A DNA stretch of 64,000 nucleotides from Trichobilharzia szidati (taxonomy: Eukaryota; Platyhelminthes; Trematoda; Strigeidida; Schistosomatidae), in NCBI GenBank assembly GCA_944472155.2, contig OX235271.1, forward strand, positions 97,167,256 through 97,231,255. The letters are read 5' to 3'. The position numbers and the translations under genes are program-made. Within the stretch, counting starts at the first letter, position 1. Each line of letters starts with the position of its first letter. Shown one piece after another: positions 23,541 to 35,151 of the stretch. The notes beneath the pieces were generated by a model that worked only from the letters and a program-made list of their open reading frames with translations, was not told the DNA's origin and searched no databases.

Positions 23541-24640
23541 AGTAAAGCTTTTTTTCAAACAATATTCGTCAACGGCTAGGCGTGCACACTATGAAAGACT
23601 CATTTCATTTCTCTGAAAGTGTGAACCACATGAACATTTTAAATAAGTTCATGGTGTCATTTGATGTAACCTCCTTGTTCACAATGATTCCAATCAACGA
23701 AACTATTGAGATCATTTTTCAGCAGTTTGATCTTCTCCCACTCCCAGAGTTGGAATTCAAACGCCTACTGCTTATGTGTACCATGGATGTGCAATTCCAA
23801 TTTGACAACACTTTTTACCGCCAAATAGATGGTGTAGCTATGGGCAGTCCACTTAGCCCTGTTTTAGCAGATATATTCATGTCCAACTTTGAAAGAACAA
23901 AGTTGAAGCATGCGATCGACGAAACAACTTCCTACTGTCGATATGTTGATGATACATTTATAGTGTGCAACAATGAAAGTCATGCTTCACACTTACTCAG
24001 ATTATTCAATGATGCACACACCAATATTGAGTTCACTATGGAACATGAAAGTGACGGGAAGTTCCACTTCCTCGACATCGCCATGGAATGCCTAGAAGAC
24101 GGTAGTCTTCAAAAGTCAATTTATCGGAAGTCCACATGGAAAGGACAATACTTACATTTTAGTAGCTTTTGTCCAAATAGCTTTAAACGCGGACTAGTCA
24201 AGACTCTGTACTATAGAGCGAAGAGAATATGCTCTATAGAGAAATTAGAGGAAGAATTTGATTTTCTTGAAAAGATATTGAAGAGCAATGGGTACCCTCA
24301 AAGGTTCATCAACAAGTATGGAAGATCTGAAGTCACAAATATAAAACAAATCACAGTGGGTAAAAAGCCAATCTGCATTCAGCTTGATTATAAAGGTGAA
24401 AACATTGCAGCGATGATCAACAGAAGGCTGAGTACATCACTAGCCATAGCCTATCCTGCAGCTAAGCTCGTCCCTGTCTATCGAACAACTTGCTCTTTTG
24501 GTGCAATCAAAGATCGATAGATATCCTTCTCATGTTAACTCCAACTGTATATACAAATTTACATGTATCTGCGGGAGCAGTTACATTGGAAGAACAGAAA
24601 GAAGGGCATATCTACGATGTAAATCAATAATCTGAAGTAC
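23541..24640 (+). mobile_element. Penelope-like element, copy P1
   Basis: Carries an open RT domain of 312 codons followed, after a frame break, by the start of a GIY-YIG endonuclease (CGSSYIGRTERR near 24570-24610) that soon meets stops. This RT plus C-terminal GIY-YIG order is diagnostic of Penelope-like elements. Both the 5' region and most of the endonuclease are missing or decayed. Confidence 0.88.
23582..24520 (+). pseudogene. P1 Penelope reverse transcriptase
   Basis: RT of the Penelope/telomerase-related group, which copies element RNA at a nicked or exposed DNA end. Motif A is MVSFDVTSLFT, motif B is GVAMGSPLSPVLADIFM, and motif C is CRYVDDTFIV with the catalytic DD intact. The thumb region includes YRKSTWKGQYLHF and LKSNGYPQRFINKYG, typical of the family. 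The frame is open through the RT but terminates at 24520 before the endonuclease, which lies in another frame. The conserved sequence starts a few codons before the first Met at 23582, so that Met need not be the true start. Confidence 0.88.
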
Positions 24641-24994
24641 ATCATCAAGTTTTGCTGCATATGAAGAGAGAACCAATTCTGAACATTTTTTCTTCACTTC
24701 CTTCGAGAATTGCACAGCGTATAGTGGGAAACTAATTAAATATGCGTGCGAATTATTTGATATAATTTCACGATTAAAACAATAAGAAGTGCAGAAGAGT
24801 TTAGGTATTTCGATGGATGGAAATTTTCGTAACCCAGTGATTTAAGCAGGCCGCCGCCATCATTGCTTAGAGATAGTCAGTAGTTTAGTTTGGAAATGTG
24901 GTGAGCAGCTTACTGTAGAGATAGCCAAGGTTTAACAAAGTGATATTAATATAGTGGTAATGTAGTGCATAAACAGTCTCTTAGTTGTCAGCAT
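24641..24994. other. Spacer between P1 and C2
   Basis: No ORF or shared repeat recognised. Confidence 0.4.
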
Positions 24995-25232
24995 GTGTGC
25001 GTCGGTGGCACAGCGGTAGAGGGCTCGCCGACCACTCAGGTAGTCCGGAGTTCGATCTCCGGCCACCAATGCACTCCATTACCTCGCTAAGCCAGCAGTA
25101 AGACTGGTAAAGAGGGAAGGTTGAGCATTAGGCTAGCGACCCCATCCTGCAAAAGTAATCACCACTACTATAGAAACTTCGAGCCTTTAGCTTGAAGCCC
25201 TATGTTCCACTGGGGACGTAAAGGAATAAAAA
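24995..25232 (+). mobile_element. LINE-derived tRNA SINE, copy C2
   Basis: tRNA-like head (A box GGCACAGCGGTAGAGG, B box GAGTTCGATCTCC), then a ~100-base body that resembles the 5' region of RTE copy L3 (for example TAAAGAGGGAAGGTT and GGCTAGCGACCCC), then the RTE 3' tail (TTGAAGCCCTATGTTCC) and a short A-rich end. Fully recognisable against C4. Confidence 0.85.
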
Positions 25233-25234
25233 AT

Positions 25235-25935
25235 TAAATAATGATAGTAGTGATAGTGATAATAATAATATTAATGACGACATGCATGTCAAACATGCGC
25301 AAGATAGTGACAACACCAACAATAAGGAATCTAAATCATCTGTAGTAATTCCATACAAGGAAGGAACCTCGGAAACCTCACGCAGAATTCTTAACAAGGC
25401 AGGAATAAAAGTGGTTTGCATTCAAACCCACAAACTCAATTAGAAACAAGCTTTGTCGGTTAAAGGATCCTTTGAAGCCGTTAAAACAAAACAATTTAGT
25501 TTATCTAATACCCTGCAATGATTTTCAGGTCAAACTAGTAGAACAGGGGCAGTCAGACCCGAACAGGATAAGAAATCAAGAGAATAGTTCAGCTATAGCA
25601 CTATATGCAGTTACACACAATCATACAATAGGATGACAGTTTTAAAATCTAATATCACAGGGTGGAGGGAGAGATTGATAACAGAAGCTTTGTTTATCGA
25701 ATCAACTGCAAATACGTGTAATAGGAATGATTCAACACCTGTCCCAGATATCTGGAAAATTCTACTACCCCTACGACAAATAGGAGAAGACAAAGAAAAC
25801 GATAAAACTCAAGTTTCAAGGTCGTGTGATTATAATTGATATGATTATGAACAATAAATTTTGTTCGAAACGTCATCCAGTAAATAATACTGTTTCACTG
25901 TGTGATACATCTAATAAACAAACTAATAAGGAATA
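25235..25935 (+). pseudogene. Penelope-like element, copy P2, 3' part only
   Basis: Same family as P5. Readable pieces in several frames are VVIPYKEGTSET, LNKAGIK, a GIY-YIG region too damaged to show YIG, the late-domain pieces SSAIAL and WRERLITEALFIES, and NTCNRNDS. The RT is absent. The end (TTCGAAACGTCATCCAG) matches the P5 terminal sequence. It lies directly after the tail of SINE C2, so the SINE may have inserted at its 5' side. Confidence 0.75.
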
Positions 25936-27204
25936 AAAAAAGTTATCAGCATGGTAATCTGCTTACAGAAAAACAAAATGCAACTACTGACTAAGTACTA
26001 ATTTTATTTCAACCTTAGAAGATTTCATTAAGTTGCATTAGATACTGTCAGAAGTTAATAAATATTCCTTTTCGAACATATCACTGGATGGAGAGTGAAC
26101 ATTACCATCTCGTTTAGTGGTCGATGTTAACTGAATTATCCCAATCAAATCTGTGATGTGATAATCAAGCTAGATGCCAAGAAATTACACTACAGTGAAC
26201 TTGGAAACCCATTCGTTAGACTCATTTTATGATTTCAAACTAAGTATGTTGACTATGTGTGATATCGCTTCGTCAAACAGTAAACAGCATATTAACTAAC
26301 TCTCGTATAAGTTGGTGGCAACGTGTCTGACTGTAGTGCTGGATGATCAGTGTTCAGAAATAAAAGTACTAGTTATGAATGTTATTATTTATATTATTTA
26401 TTCTAATATGTTTTGAATGGGACTATTTAATAGGTGAATGGTCTCTAACTAACGTCAGTCGAGTTCAGCAGACAGTGTTTTAAACTTAAGTTCATATTTG
26501 TTTACATTATTGTTATATAAGCAACTTGAAAAATTAACTAAACATCTAATGAAAATCAAATTGCATTCGTGATTAACATGAACGTAGATATTTAAAAGTT
26601 ATAAGATTATTCAGTTTTCGATTTATCCACATCTTTCTTTATGGATTACGTCTCTCCTCCACTTCTAGGAAGGGTACATAAAGATGTTACGTGAAAACAA
26701 AACGAAAATCAACTGGATGTACGAGAAATTAGATTGAAAACCGTACTTTCACCTCCAAACGGTGTCATCACCAATAGCCTATGAGAGTTAGGTGATTGGC
26801 ATAAAATTGGTTTTTAAGAAGGCAAGTGTACCATAAACCAGCAAAAGCTGAAATTGATTCACTTAACGCAGGTCTGTTTGTCTTCTTCCTTATTTACTAC
26901 CTTCAATTCACTAGGAGTATAAATTAGAAAGAGTATGCAGGAATATTGATTTTAATGTTTATCGGCTTATAGTTTAATGAGATATTAGTATTTTATGAAT
27001 AACAGCTGAGATGCAGGCTTTGTTTACGCACTGAGGGATAGTTTAAGTCAGTGAGTGACACAACTTAAAACAAACACCAGGCAACAAAAGATCTTTATTT
27101 GTTAACCAATGAGTTTCGCTAGTTTTCATTCAGTTCACAGTGTGTGTTGCAGAAGAATTCCAAACTGGAATAAGATCGACTCACTATGATAAGCAGTTTC
27201 ATCT
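25936..27204. other. Intergenic, no gene recognised
   Basis: AT-rich. Short ORFs only. No shared repeat noticed. Confidence 0.45.
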
Positions 27205-28110
27205 CAGTCAAATCCACACATATGATCCAACTAGACGATGTTATAGAGCATATACAGAGTATAGAGTTGATCGAAAATAACTATCCCGAAAAATTTATCA
27301 AGAAACACATGATAAGGAAAGCGGAAAAGGCTACTCACTATCTGTAAACAAGAAGCCACTTTATATACGACTACAATTCAAGGGCGATATACCAAGTGAG
27401 ATAATTACGAGGAAATTAAGAAAATCAGTTCAAAGAACTTTTAATGCTGGCGAACTACACGTATTATTCTCTACACGACCGATGGTGATACCTCGACTGA
27501 AAGATGAAGTACCTAGACTAGCCACTTCAAATTGGATCCATCAATTCAACTGCCCTTGTGGAGCCAGTTTTATTGCCCGTTGCTCTAAGAACTTGATTTT
27601 TCGTGCTCGAGAACATCTCCCACTATGGCTAAGTAAAGGTGTAGTTAAAACCATTAACACTTCGATATTGGACCATCTGGTGCAAACAGGCCACAAAGAC
27701 AGCGTAGAAGAATCCTTCTCTATAATATACCGGGTGCCTAACAAACTACCAAAATCGTCGAAGAACCGCATGATCCAAGCAGCAGAGGCTATTGAAATTC
27801 GCCTCAGACAACCAGTGCTCTGTGTTCAAAAGAAGCAAGTCCAGACCCCTCTGGCCGGCTTTCAGTAGAGAATATAAATTCATGAATTTGTAATATTATC
27901 TTTCCTAATTTTTCCGACATTCAGCTTATTTATGTTGGTGCTATCGAACTGTTGTCTATCATTATTATTGATTCGATGTTATTTAAACAGCATTAATGTT
28001 GTTCATAACACTAATTCATTCATTCATTCACTATAATGTATATATAACTGTACAGCCTGATGATGAAGTTATCGAAAAGAGTATCGTTTGTTCAGTATCC
28101 ATTCTTTTAA
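27205..28110 (+). pseudogene. Penelope-like element, copy P3, 3' part
   Basis: The thumb region (IENNYPEKFIKKH) is followed by stops, then a 128-codon ORF (27482-27868) covers the GIY-YIG domain: FNCPCGASFIARCSKN where functional copies have YIGRT-type residues, then AREHLPLWL, ILDHLVQTGHKD and AAEAIEIRLRQPVLCVQKK. The active-site Tyr and Gly are replaced, so the endonuclease would be inactive even if expressed. A terminal segment with GATGATGAAGTTATCGAAAAG follows near 28070. Confidence 0.8.
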
Positions 28111-28683
28111 AACAAGATCATTGGTAAGGGTTAATTAACAGCTCAATTTGTAAATAGGTTATAAAGACATTAAGGGACAATAAATACATAAAAAATTGAA
28201 AGAAGGATCTTTTAACATCAAGAAGCAATTACAATAAGTATAAATTAGTGAAGAACTTAATGATGTTGGTTAAACATTATCTGAAAACTGATGAGTTCTT
28301 GGTCTGTTTGATAAGAAAGTTAATATATGACCAACAGAAATCTTTCCACTTCTGTCATCATAAAATATTGAAAATGATTATAGACCAGTATAACTGGACT
28401 GGTACTTCAACAGTTAACAGTGATGCGTAAATTTCAAGAGAATAGTATTTGAAGAGGCATAATTTGTTTACTGATGACTTCTAATTTCTTGCGCAATCCC
28501 ATTGTTTCTACCCTTCACTGTCTTGTTACTCCCTTTGCTTTTTTGGAGAAACAACGGTTGCATCATATATATATGTATATGTATATATATAAATATATAT
28601 ATATACATATAATTGCAGTGGTTCATTATATTTTACTAACTCACTACGACGATTCACCTATTTACTATTACTATTCCTAATTA
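28111..28683. other. AT-rich spacer with TA-type microsatellite
   Basis: Holds an impure AT repeat (about 28567-28610). No gene recognised. Confidence 0.5.
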
Positions 28684-29397
28684 TTGTTTGAAGTTTTGTT
28701 TGTCAAAATATCTAAATATCTGCAACAATTACTCTATAGTGATGAAAACATAAACACGCAATTATCAACTTGGGTAGAACTCATAAAATTATGCCTTACA
28801 ACATACTTCCAATTCAATACTCAAATATATGAACAAATAAAAGGAACACCAATGGGATCGCCCATATCAGGATTAATAGCTGAAGCCGTTATGCAAAGAT
28901 TAGAATTAATAGCTCTACCTGTAATTAAATTGAAAATCTGGGTACGTTACGTTGATGATACATTTGTAATAATCAAGAGAAATGACTTAGAATATACCCA
29001 TAAATTAATAAACAACATATTTGAAGACATCAAATTCACACGAGAAGAAGAATTAGATAACAAAATCCCATTTTTAGATGTCTTAATCAGGAGAACGAAC
29101 ACAGGAGATTTAGAAACACAAGTATATAGAAAATCAACGCACACAGATCAAATACTCAACTATACTAGCAATAATCCAATTACTCACAAACGAAACTGTG
29201 TGCAGACATTGTTTAAAAGAGTTCAAACACATTGTAGCACTCCAGAGTTGAAAAGAATGGAAGAAAAGTACCTACAAACGGTCTTCAAAAAGAATGGTTA
29301 TCCACAAAATTTCATCAAAAAGTGTTTAAAATCGAATCAAAACACCAACAAAAACCATCATCAAAGACCACAAGAAAATTCATTCTACCATACATGA
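28684..29397 (+). pseudogene. P4 reverse transcriptase, 5'-truncated
   Basis: Starts downstream of motif A. Contains motif B GTPMGSPISGLIAEAV, motif C VRYVDDTFVI (catalytic DD intact), KIPFLDVLIRR and the thumb piece VFKKNGYPQNFIKKC. The frame ends at 29397; the next part of the polyprotein continues in another frame that overlaps it from 29322, so a single indel near 29330 separates them. Confidence 0.85.
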
Positions 29398-29846
29398 AAA
29401 ATATCTCTGAAATAACAGCTAGAATACTGAAACCGTTTGATATAGATATAGCACACAAGCCAGTCAAATCACTTAATTCGATATTATGCGAACCGAAAGA
29501 TCCAACAGAAAAAGGAGATAAAATTAATACTATTTACAAAATAAATTGTATGAACTGTAACAGGCATTACATCGGCCAAAGTGGGCGTCCCCTTCGAATC
29601 AGAATCCAAGAACACAAATCAGCCGTGAAAAGACACGATATGTATTCTTTAGTATCAATGCATATAGACAATTATGGTCATTAATTTGATTGGGATAATG
29701 TCAAAATCTTAGACAGAGGAAACACCAAAAGTGCCAGGGAATTCCTAGAAGCCTGGTACTCAAACGAAAATGCAATTAACAAGCACGTTAATATAGACGA
29801 AATATACCAACTAATAAAAAGTAAATCAGGTGACCAGAAAGTTTAA
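29322..29846 (+). pseudogene. P4 GIY-YIG endonuclease
   Basis: C-terminal endonuclease of the Penelope polyprotein. INTIYKINC provides the first strand, CNRHYIGQSGRPLRIRIQEH gives the YIG motif with the downstream catalytic Arg, and the paired cysteines of a possible Zn site precede it. A TAA at about 29682 interrupts the frame. Beyond it the same frame reads FDWDNVKILDRG and REFLEAWYSNENAINKH, the usual end of the domain. One stop separates it from an intact domain. Confidence 0.85.
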
Positions 29847-30010
29847 AATCCAAGTCAATAGAAAATGGTCAATACATATGTAAAGATGGTTACCGGGAGA
29901 CGCAATTATATCACTCATGAAGAAATTTAAATCATTTCACTTTATGCTAAATATTGCACTGAAGATGTTGTCCAGAAGGACGACGAAAGCTCCGCAACTA
30001 AACCAACCAG

Positions 30011-30418
30011 CTCAGAGAACACTAATAATTGCATATCTAAAGTATATTAAAATAGTAATTAAATCCAGTAACTTCCATTATTTAGGTTTAAAGTAGCTGA
30101 TAAGATACCAGCTATTAGAAGTGGATATATTTTATCCTACCTCATTTGATCTTATTGCTTTATTCAAATTCATAACAGGAAATATGTGTGGAAAATCTGT
30201 TTTTGTTAAATTTATGGGGTTAAGCACTTAATCATAGGTAAGAGAATTAGTTATATAGGTTGTTGGAAGAATTATTAATATACTTGAGCTTTGGTAAGAG
30301 CAAGACATGAAGTCAGTGGTATGTGATTCGAGGCATCTAGAAAAGTGTCAGTTACCTGGCTGGTGTCAAAACAATAACTAGATATTCAATACTTGAATAT
30401 CAATGAGATGCTCACTAG
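30011..30418. other. Spacer, no gene recognised
   Basis: AT-rich sequence between P4 and H2. Confidence 0.4.
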
Positions 30419-30748
30419 CCATTGGCCCTATTCAGGTAGGTCCAGATGGGAAGTCGTGAGCAGTAAGGCACAGCAGGTTGGGCGTGAGGACAAATACTCG
30501 CCGAAGATATTGGCTAGTGGTTGAGTATTGGCGTGAATTGGCAGAAGTTGGAATTCATGAGCCATAGAATCGGGTCCCAGTGGCTTAATGGTCTACGAGG
30601 TCGCCTTGTAACCAGAAGGCCCTGGGTTCGACCCCCGCTGGTGGGTGCGCACTGCTGAACAGTCCCAAATCAGGACGAAACAGATGTCCAGTACTTCTAG
30701 GTGAGTTTCCAATGGTTCTCTAACCGATGTCAGATAATGAAATCTTAT
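30419..30748 (+). mobile_element. Hammerhead SINE, copy H2
   Basis: Same order as H1: 5' part, A box TGGCTTAATGG, B box GGTTCGACCCC, hammerhead-like segment, and a tail that stops earlier than H1 (after AACCGATGTCAG). A partial inverted copy (H3) lies about 150 bases downstream. Confidence 0.8.
30649..30696 (+). ncRNA. Hammerhead-like segment of H2, core G8 changed
   Basis: Stem I GCACTG/CAGTAC, core CTGAACA, stem II GTCC/GGAC, then GAAA. C3 is present here, unlike H1, but the invariant G8 is C and one stem I pair is lost. Confidence 0.65.
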
Positions 30749-30904
30749 AAATAGTAACTAGAATTGGTAACTGGCGACACCTATTGATATGATTTAGGAT
30801 TGATCACAGTGGTGCTTGTACGTCCATTCCTCATCTTAATCTTGACTGTGATGTCATTTTTGACCAAGTTTTACTTTGCTAGGATTTGATTAGTTACAGG
30901 TGTG

Positions 30905-31033
30905 ATCACCAGCTGATATCAGTTAGAGAGCCATTTGGAAACCAGAGAGTACTAGAAAGCTGTTTCGTCCTAGTTTGAGACTCTTCACTAGTACTCACTC
31001 AACGGCGCTCCAACCCAGGTTCTCCCAGTTACA
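30905..31033 (-). mobile_element. Hammerhead SINE, copy H3, partial
   Basis: Minus-strand 3' half: B box region, then a degraded hammerhead (GTACTAGTGAAGAGTCTC, GGACGAAACAGC) and the tail with CTAACTGATATCAG. It faces H2 tail to tail. Confidence 0.7.
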
Positions 31034-33308
31034 ATAATATAGCTGATATCTGTTTATCTGTGTGTATTTGGTCATTTAAGTATCACAACATACAGTTTGA
31101 TCTATGATTAGATTTATTGTTTGCACGAATATTATTCAATGAACAAACTGAAAAGTTACTTTAGATCATTTATCCAAATACTCTTAACTTTAACTTTATG
31201 GTTGTGGAAAACTGTAGAATATCTATTCTGAAGTTCGCCAACGATTTAAAAGCTACCAGACTGATGTCCATTTAGTCTGGAACGTCTAAATAAATTTAAA
31301 TATTCTGTAGTAACATTGTAAGGTCTCTGTGGCACAGCATGAATTGACTATACGATTCAGAATAAATTGCTTGGTGAAAATGTATTCATTAAGCGACTTC
31401 AGCGTTTTGCATTTAACTATATGTACTGGTATTGGTGTGTAGTCCCAATATCCTTGAAAATAATCAATTCTTAGAAAATCTCATGACCGAGCCATATATA
31501 TAGTCTTTTAAGATTTTATCATTTTCAGGAAATCACTTCAAATTATCACCATGTACACTGAAATATACACGCATATAAATGTTGATACCATGGTTACATA
31601 AGTTCTTTCCTTGTTTATTTGACCAGAACACCTATTTTATTATGCAAAATTTGTGACCGTATGAAAACAAACCGACTGAAAGTGACGTAAAGATTGAGTT
31701 TGACTATTATGTAAGACAAACTGGAAGTTATTGAACCATATAATTATCTCACTTTCCCAAACATAGATGTAAATTACCTGAAAGCTGCCAGACATACACT
31801 ATGTGTCTATCAGTATGTCCATACTATTTTCATAAAGTATTTCGAGACTGGTTCATATAAACGTCAACTTTAGAAAATGAAATTTCAGTTATTCAGGGAG
31901 AGAGAGAGAATCGATCTTAATTAAAGCCTATGTGCAACTGGTCCATTGAAGAGTTGAGATTCGTCACATTGATACTAATCCTATGAGACTTTAGGCGTTG
32001 GTCATATTTTATTGATAAGCGTTAAAACGGACGAAACAGTTGGTTTTTAATCATAATTACCAAATAAAACTTAGTAACAAGCGACTCTGGAGCCATTGAT
32101 TAACAGCGCGAATTGTTAGAACACAATAATAATGAAATCAATTACAGACATTTCTACATAACATAAATACTATTTGGAATTTCTATTTTAGTACTACATC
32201 TATTCTGAATGGCCTAAATGGAGTATATATATATATATAATCTGAGAGATCACTCGATTTCTTATTTGATTGGTTGACAAGTCTGTCTAACTTTCAACAC
32301 AGTACCTATATAAAATGTTATTTCAAATTGCCAACCCTCTATGTTTGTTTGATTTAGATAAAATGTAGTAGAAAGTTAGTGAAAAGACAGAAATCGATAA
32401 ACTATCTGATGTTATTATGATATTTGCCTTGACTGAACCACCACTACATTTTATCCTTGATAGATTTATTTCTTGACTAGATATACGGCCTTTGGAATAT
32501 TACTAGTTTATAAAGTAGATTATTAGAAATATAAAGCTCATTGGATGAAATAAAGTACTTTCAACTAATGGGTTTTAAGTTCGAATCTTTTCCGGTGTAA
32601 TGACATCAAGACAGCCAAACAGTATTTACTACCTGATAAAACTAATACAGTTGATTGTCTAATGCAAGAATTTATAAATGGTTGTAAGGACATTACACTT
32701 TGTAAGTTGTCAAAGGTGACCTTGAAATATATTGTTTGTGGGCTATTCATCAAAAACAGCCGAATAAATATGTCGAAATTCGTTTTCACTAATGAAACAA
32801 TATGCTTCGATCAATTAGCGAAATGCCTTATATCGTCAGCACGTATTACTATCACTTATTGATTACAAATAAATACGTTCAGTTATTGTTCATATTTTAT
32901 TGGGACTATTTGTTAAGGTTGACACTGTTAACTTATTTCATCATTATCTTTTTGAATGTAGAACATTTTATAAAACTATTCTTTCTAAACAGACAATCTC
33001 ATCTGTCATTGAAACTGCTTAACTTTTACTGTCATCAAAGATGAAATACTTTCCAAACATGTGGAGGAAGACGAGTGGAACAGTATTTTTCTTAGTCAAA
33101 TTATCCTCCATATCTTCTGAAGACTATTCTGCTTCACGTATACTCTGATTTGTTGTATTTTCTCAATATTTATGCTTACTCACTCTGCCATCTTACACAG
33201 TATGAGCAGTGAGAACGTTAAGCATATATGGATGTCTATATAATATTAGTTTATCTGCTTGTGCAACAATGTAAAGACCTCAAAGTAATTTTTCACAAAT
33301 AAATGATG
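31034..33308. other. Intergenic, no gene recognised
   Basis: AT-rich, with short ORFs on both strands and none recognisable. A short TA run lies near 32225. Confidence 0.45.
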
Positions 33309-33600
33309 AACAGCTGTTTTGTCCTAGTTTGGGACTCTTCATCAGTACTCACCCACCAGCGCAGATTGAACCCAGGACCTTCTGGTTACAAGGCGAGCTC
33401 GTATACCATTCAGCCACTGGGATCCGATCCAATGGCCCATGAATTCTAACTTCTGCCAATTCACGACATAGCGCGACCGCTAGTCAAAGTCTTCGGCGAG
33501 TGTTTGTCCTCACACCCGACCTGCTGTACCCTACTGGTCACGACTTCTCACTAGAATCCCAGGTAGCTACCTATCTGAATAGGGCCAGTGGCTAGTGAGC
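33309..33600 (-). mobile_element. Hammerhead SINE, copy H4
   Basis: Minus-strand copy truncated at the ribozyme. The hammerhead segment (33311-33346) reads GTACTGATGAAGAGTCCC and has AAAA where GAAA is required. The B box, A box and the full 5' part follow up to 33600, where the sequence turns into plus-strand copy H5. Confidence 0.78.
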
Positions 33601-33773
33601 ATCTCACTGAAATTCGAATCCCGGTGGGTGCGTACCCTGAAGAGTCCCAAACTAGGACGAAACAGCTGTCCAGTACTCCCAGGTTTTCCAATGGTTCTCT
33701 AACTAATGTCAGCTCATGATGAAATCCTGAAACCAATCAAATCCCTACAAACCAAAACTTGAATAAAAGTGAC
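33601..33773 (+). mobile_element. Hammerhead SINE, copy H5, 3' half
   Basis: Starts in the B-box region (AATTCGAATCCC) and continues through the ribozyme segment to the end of the family tail (CAAATCCCTACAAACC). It abuts H4 in inverted orientation, so the H4 and H5 ribozyme parts are complementary. Confidence 0.8.
33631..33677 (+). ncRNA. Hammerhead ribozyme H5, complete catalytic core
   Basis: Core CTGAAGA (33637-33643) matches CUGANGA at every invariant base. Stem II is GTCC/GGAC with loop CAAACTA; GAAA is at 33659-33662; the cleavage triplet GTC ends at 33670. Stem III is tiny, as in schistosome hammerheads. Stem I pairs GTAC (33632-33635) with GTAC (33673-33676) but has one unpaired C on the 5' side and CA on the 3' side. 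It is the only copy in this window with every core base correct and stem II complete. Confidence 0.65.
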
Positions 33774-34768
33774 GACAATTTTTCAACTTTCTTTAGATAT
33801 TTTGAGATTTAAGACAGAAGAATGTGAATCTGGCTTTTGTATCTTTTCGCTTCTCTCTGGAAGGCACAGCTGACCGGCATGGTCTAGAGGTAACACTGAC
33901 TGAAAAACTGGATAAGCAAGCTTTTATTCTTTGAAGTGACGTCACCTCCACAGTGGTCACAGATATGTCTTATCAGTCAGTAGCGAGACGTGCTAATGTT
34001 GAGTTTAGTGCCTTCAGTCCTAACTATCCAACTGTGGTACAGAAACAAAGTCTGTCTGTAACCTAAATACACATAATTCAGTCGTTCGTTCCAGCTCATT
34101 AAAGGTGAAATTTTAAGCTAAACTGAGTCAGTGCTGTCAAAATTTAACCTTAATTTTACGCTGTCAACAATGTGGAAACAGTTTATCTTAATTCTTTTAT
34201 TAGTTTTCAACTAAAAATATATGTCTTACAAACTATATTCCGTAGTAATTCAACTCGTTATAAGAAATTCATACACTCTAACGCCATTTGAAAGTGAAGC
34301 GCAATTTATAAACCTTTACACACTAATCGATCACAAAGTTAAAATACACGATAGCTAATACTGAAATAATTAAACAGCCAGCATTTATTTATATATAACA
34401 TGAACGCTAGACGTCTTGTGATGATTTCTAATCATCTTCAATTATTGCGCTAATAGTGATACCACAAATCTGTTTTCTCTTCACACTGTAAAGCACTTCA
34501 CAATTCTATTAGTTTTGAGTAATTTTCAAATACGTTTTGTTTAAACTGTAACACTTATTTTGTGTAAACTTTTAGCTTTATGGATATTTTATTTTGATAA
34601 ATATCCAGAAAATAGATGTTACAAGTTCACCTTTTTTGATGAACTATTTGACTACATGTTTTGATTTTCAACGGTTTTGAATAATTCAGCTGAAGAAGCT
34701 GTGGATTATGCAGTGAAACATTCGGAAAAATATTCTTTTGATTTTTCACATATATGAGGATTATTCCT
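33774..34768. other. Spacer, no gene recognised
   Basis: AT-rich sequence between hammerhead SINE pairs. Includes a degraded flatworm-repeat-like TGAAGAAGCTG block near 34692. Confidence 0.4.
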
Positions 34769-35127
34769 TTTACGAGTTGATCACGGATTGACATCAGTTA
34801 GTGAACCATTGAAAGCCAGCACTGGAGTACTGGATAGCTGTTCCATCCTAGTCTGGGAATCATCGGCAGTACGCACCCACTGCCATGGCTCGAACCCAGG
34901 ACCTTCCGGTTACCAGGCAAGCTCGTATACCATTCAGTCACTGGGACCCGATTCATTGGCCAGCCCATGAATTCTAACTTCTACCAATTTGTGATTTAGC
35001 GCGACCCCAACCAATGTCGTCGGTGGGACATCCATCCTCACACTTGACTGGATGGACCTCACTGGTCACGACTTCTCACTAGAACTCCAGGAAACTCCAT
35101 CCTGTAGTAAGTCACTAGCGAGCATCA
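34769..35127 (-). mobile_element. Hammerhead SINE, copy H6
   Basis: Full minus-strand copy of an H subfamily. The ribozyme segment has GTACTGCCGATGATTCCC and GGATGGAAC, with core base U4 changed to C. The B box (GGGTTCGAGCC), the A box and the 5' part are readable. Followed within 30 bases by inverted copy H7. Confidence 0.78.
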
Positions 35128-35151
35128 GATTAATTTTAGAGAGTTCGTTTG

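Larger units (their letters stand above)
28684..30010 (+). mobile_element. Penelope-like element, copy P4, distinct lineage
   Basis: RT (motif B onward) plus GIY-YIG plus a terminal segment (AAGGACGACGAAAGC near 29975). It is visibly more AT-rich than the other copies, and its motif B (GTPMGSPISGLIAEAV) differs from the VAMGSP form of P1 and P6, so it belongs to another Penelope lineage. It is broken by one frame change between RT and endonuclease and by one stop in the endonuclease. Confidence 0.88.
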
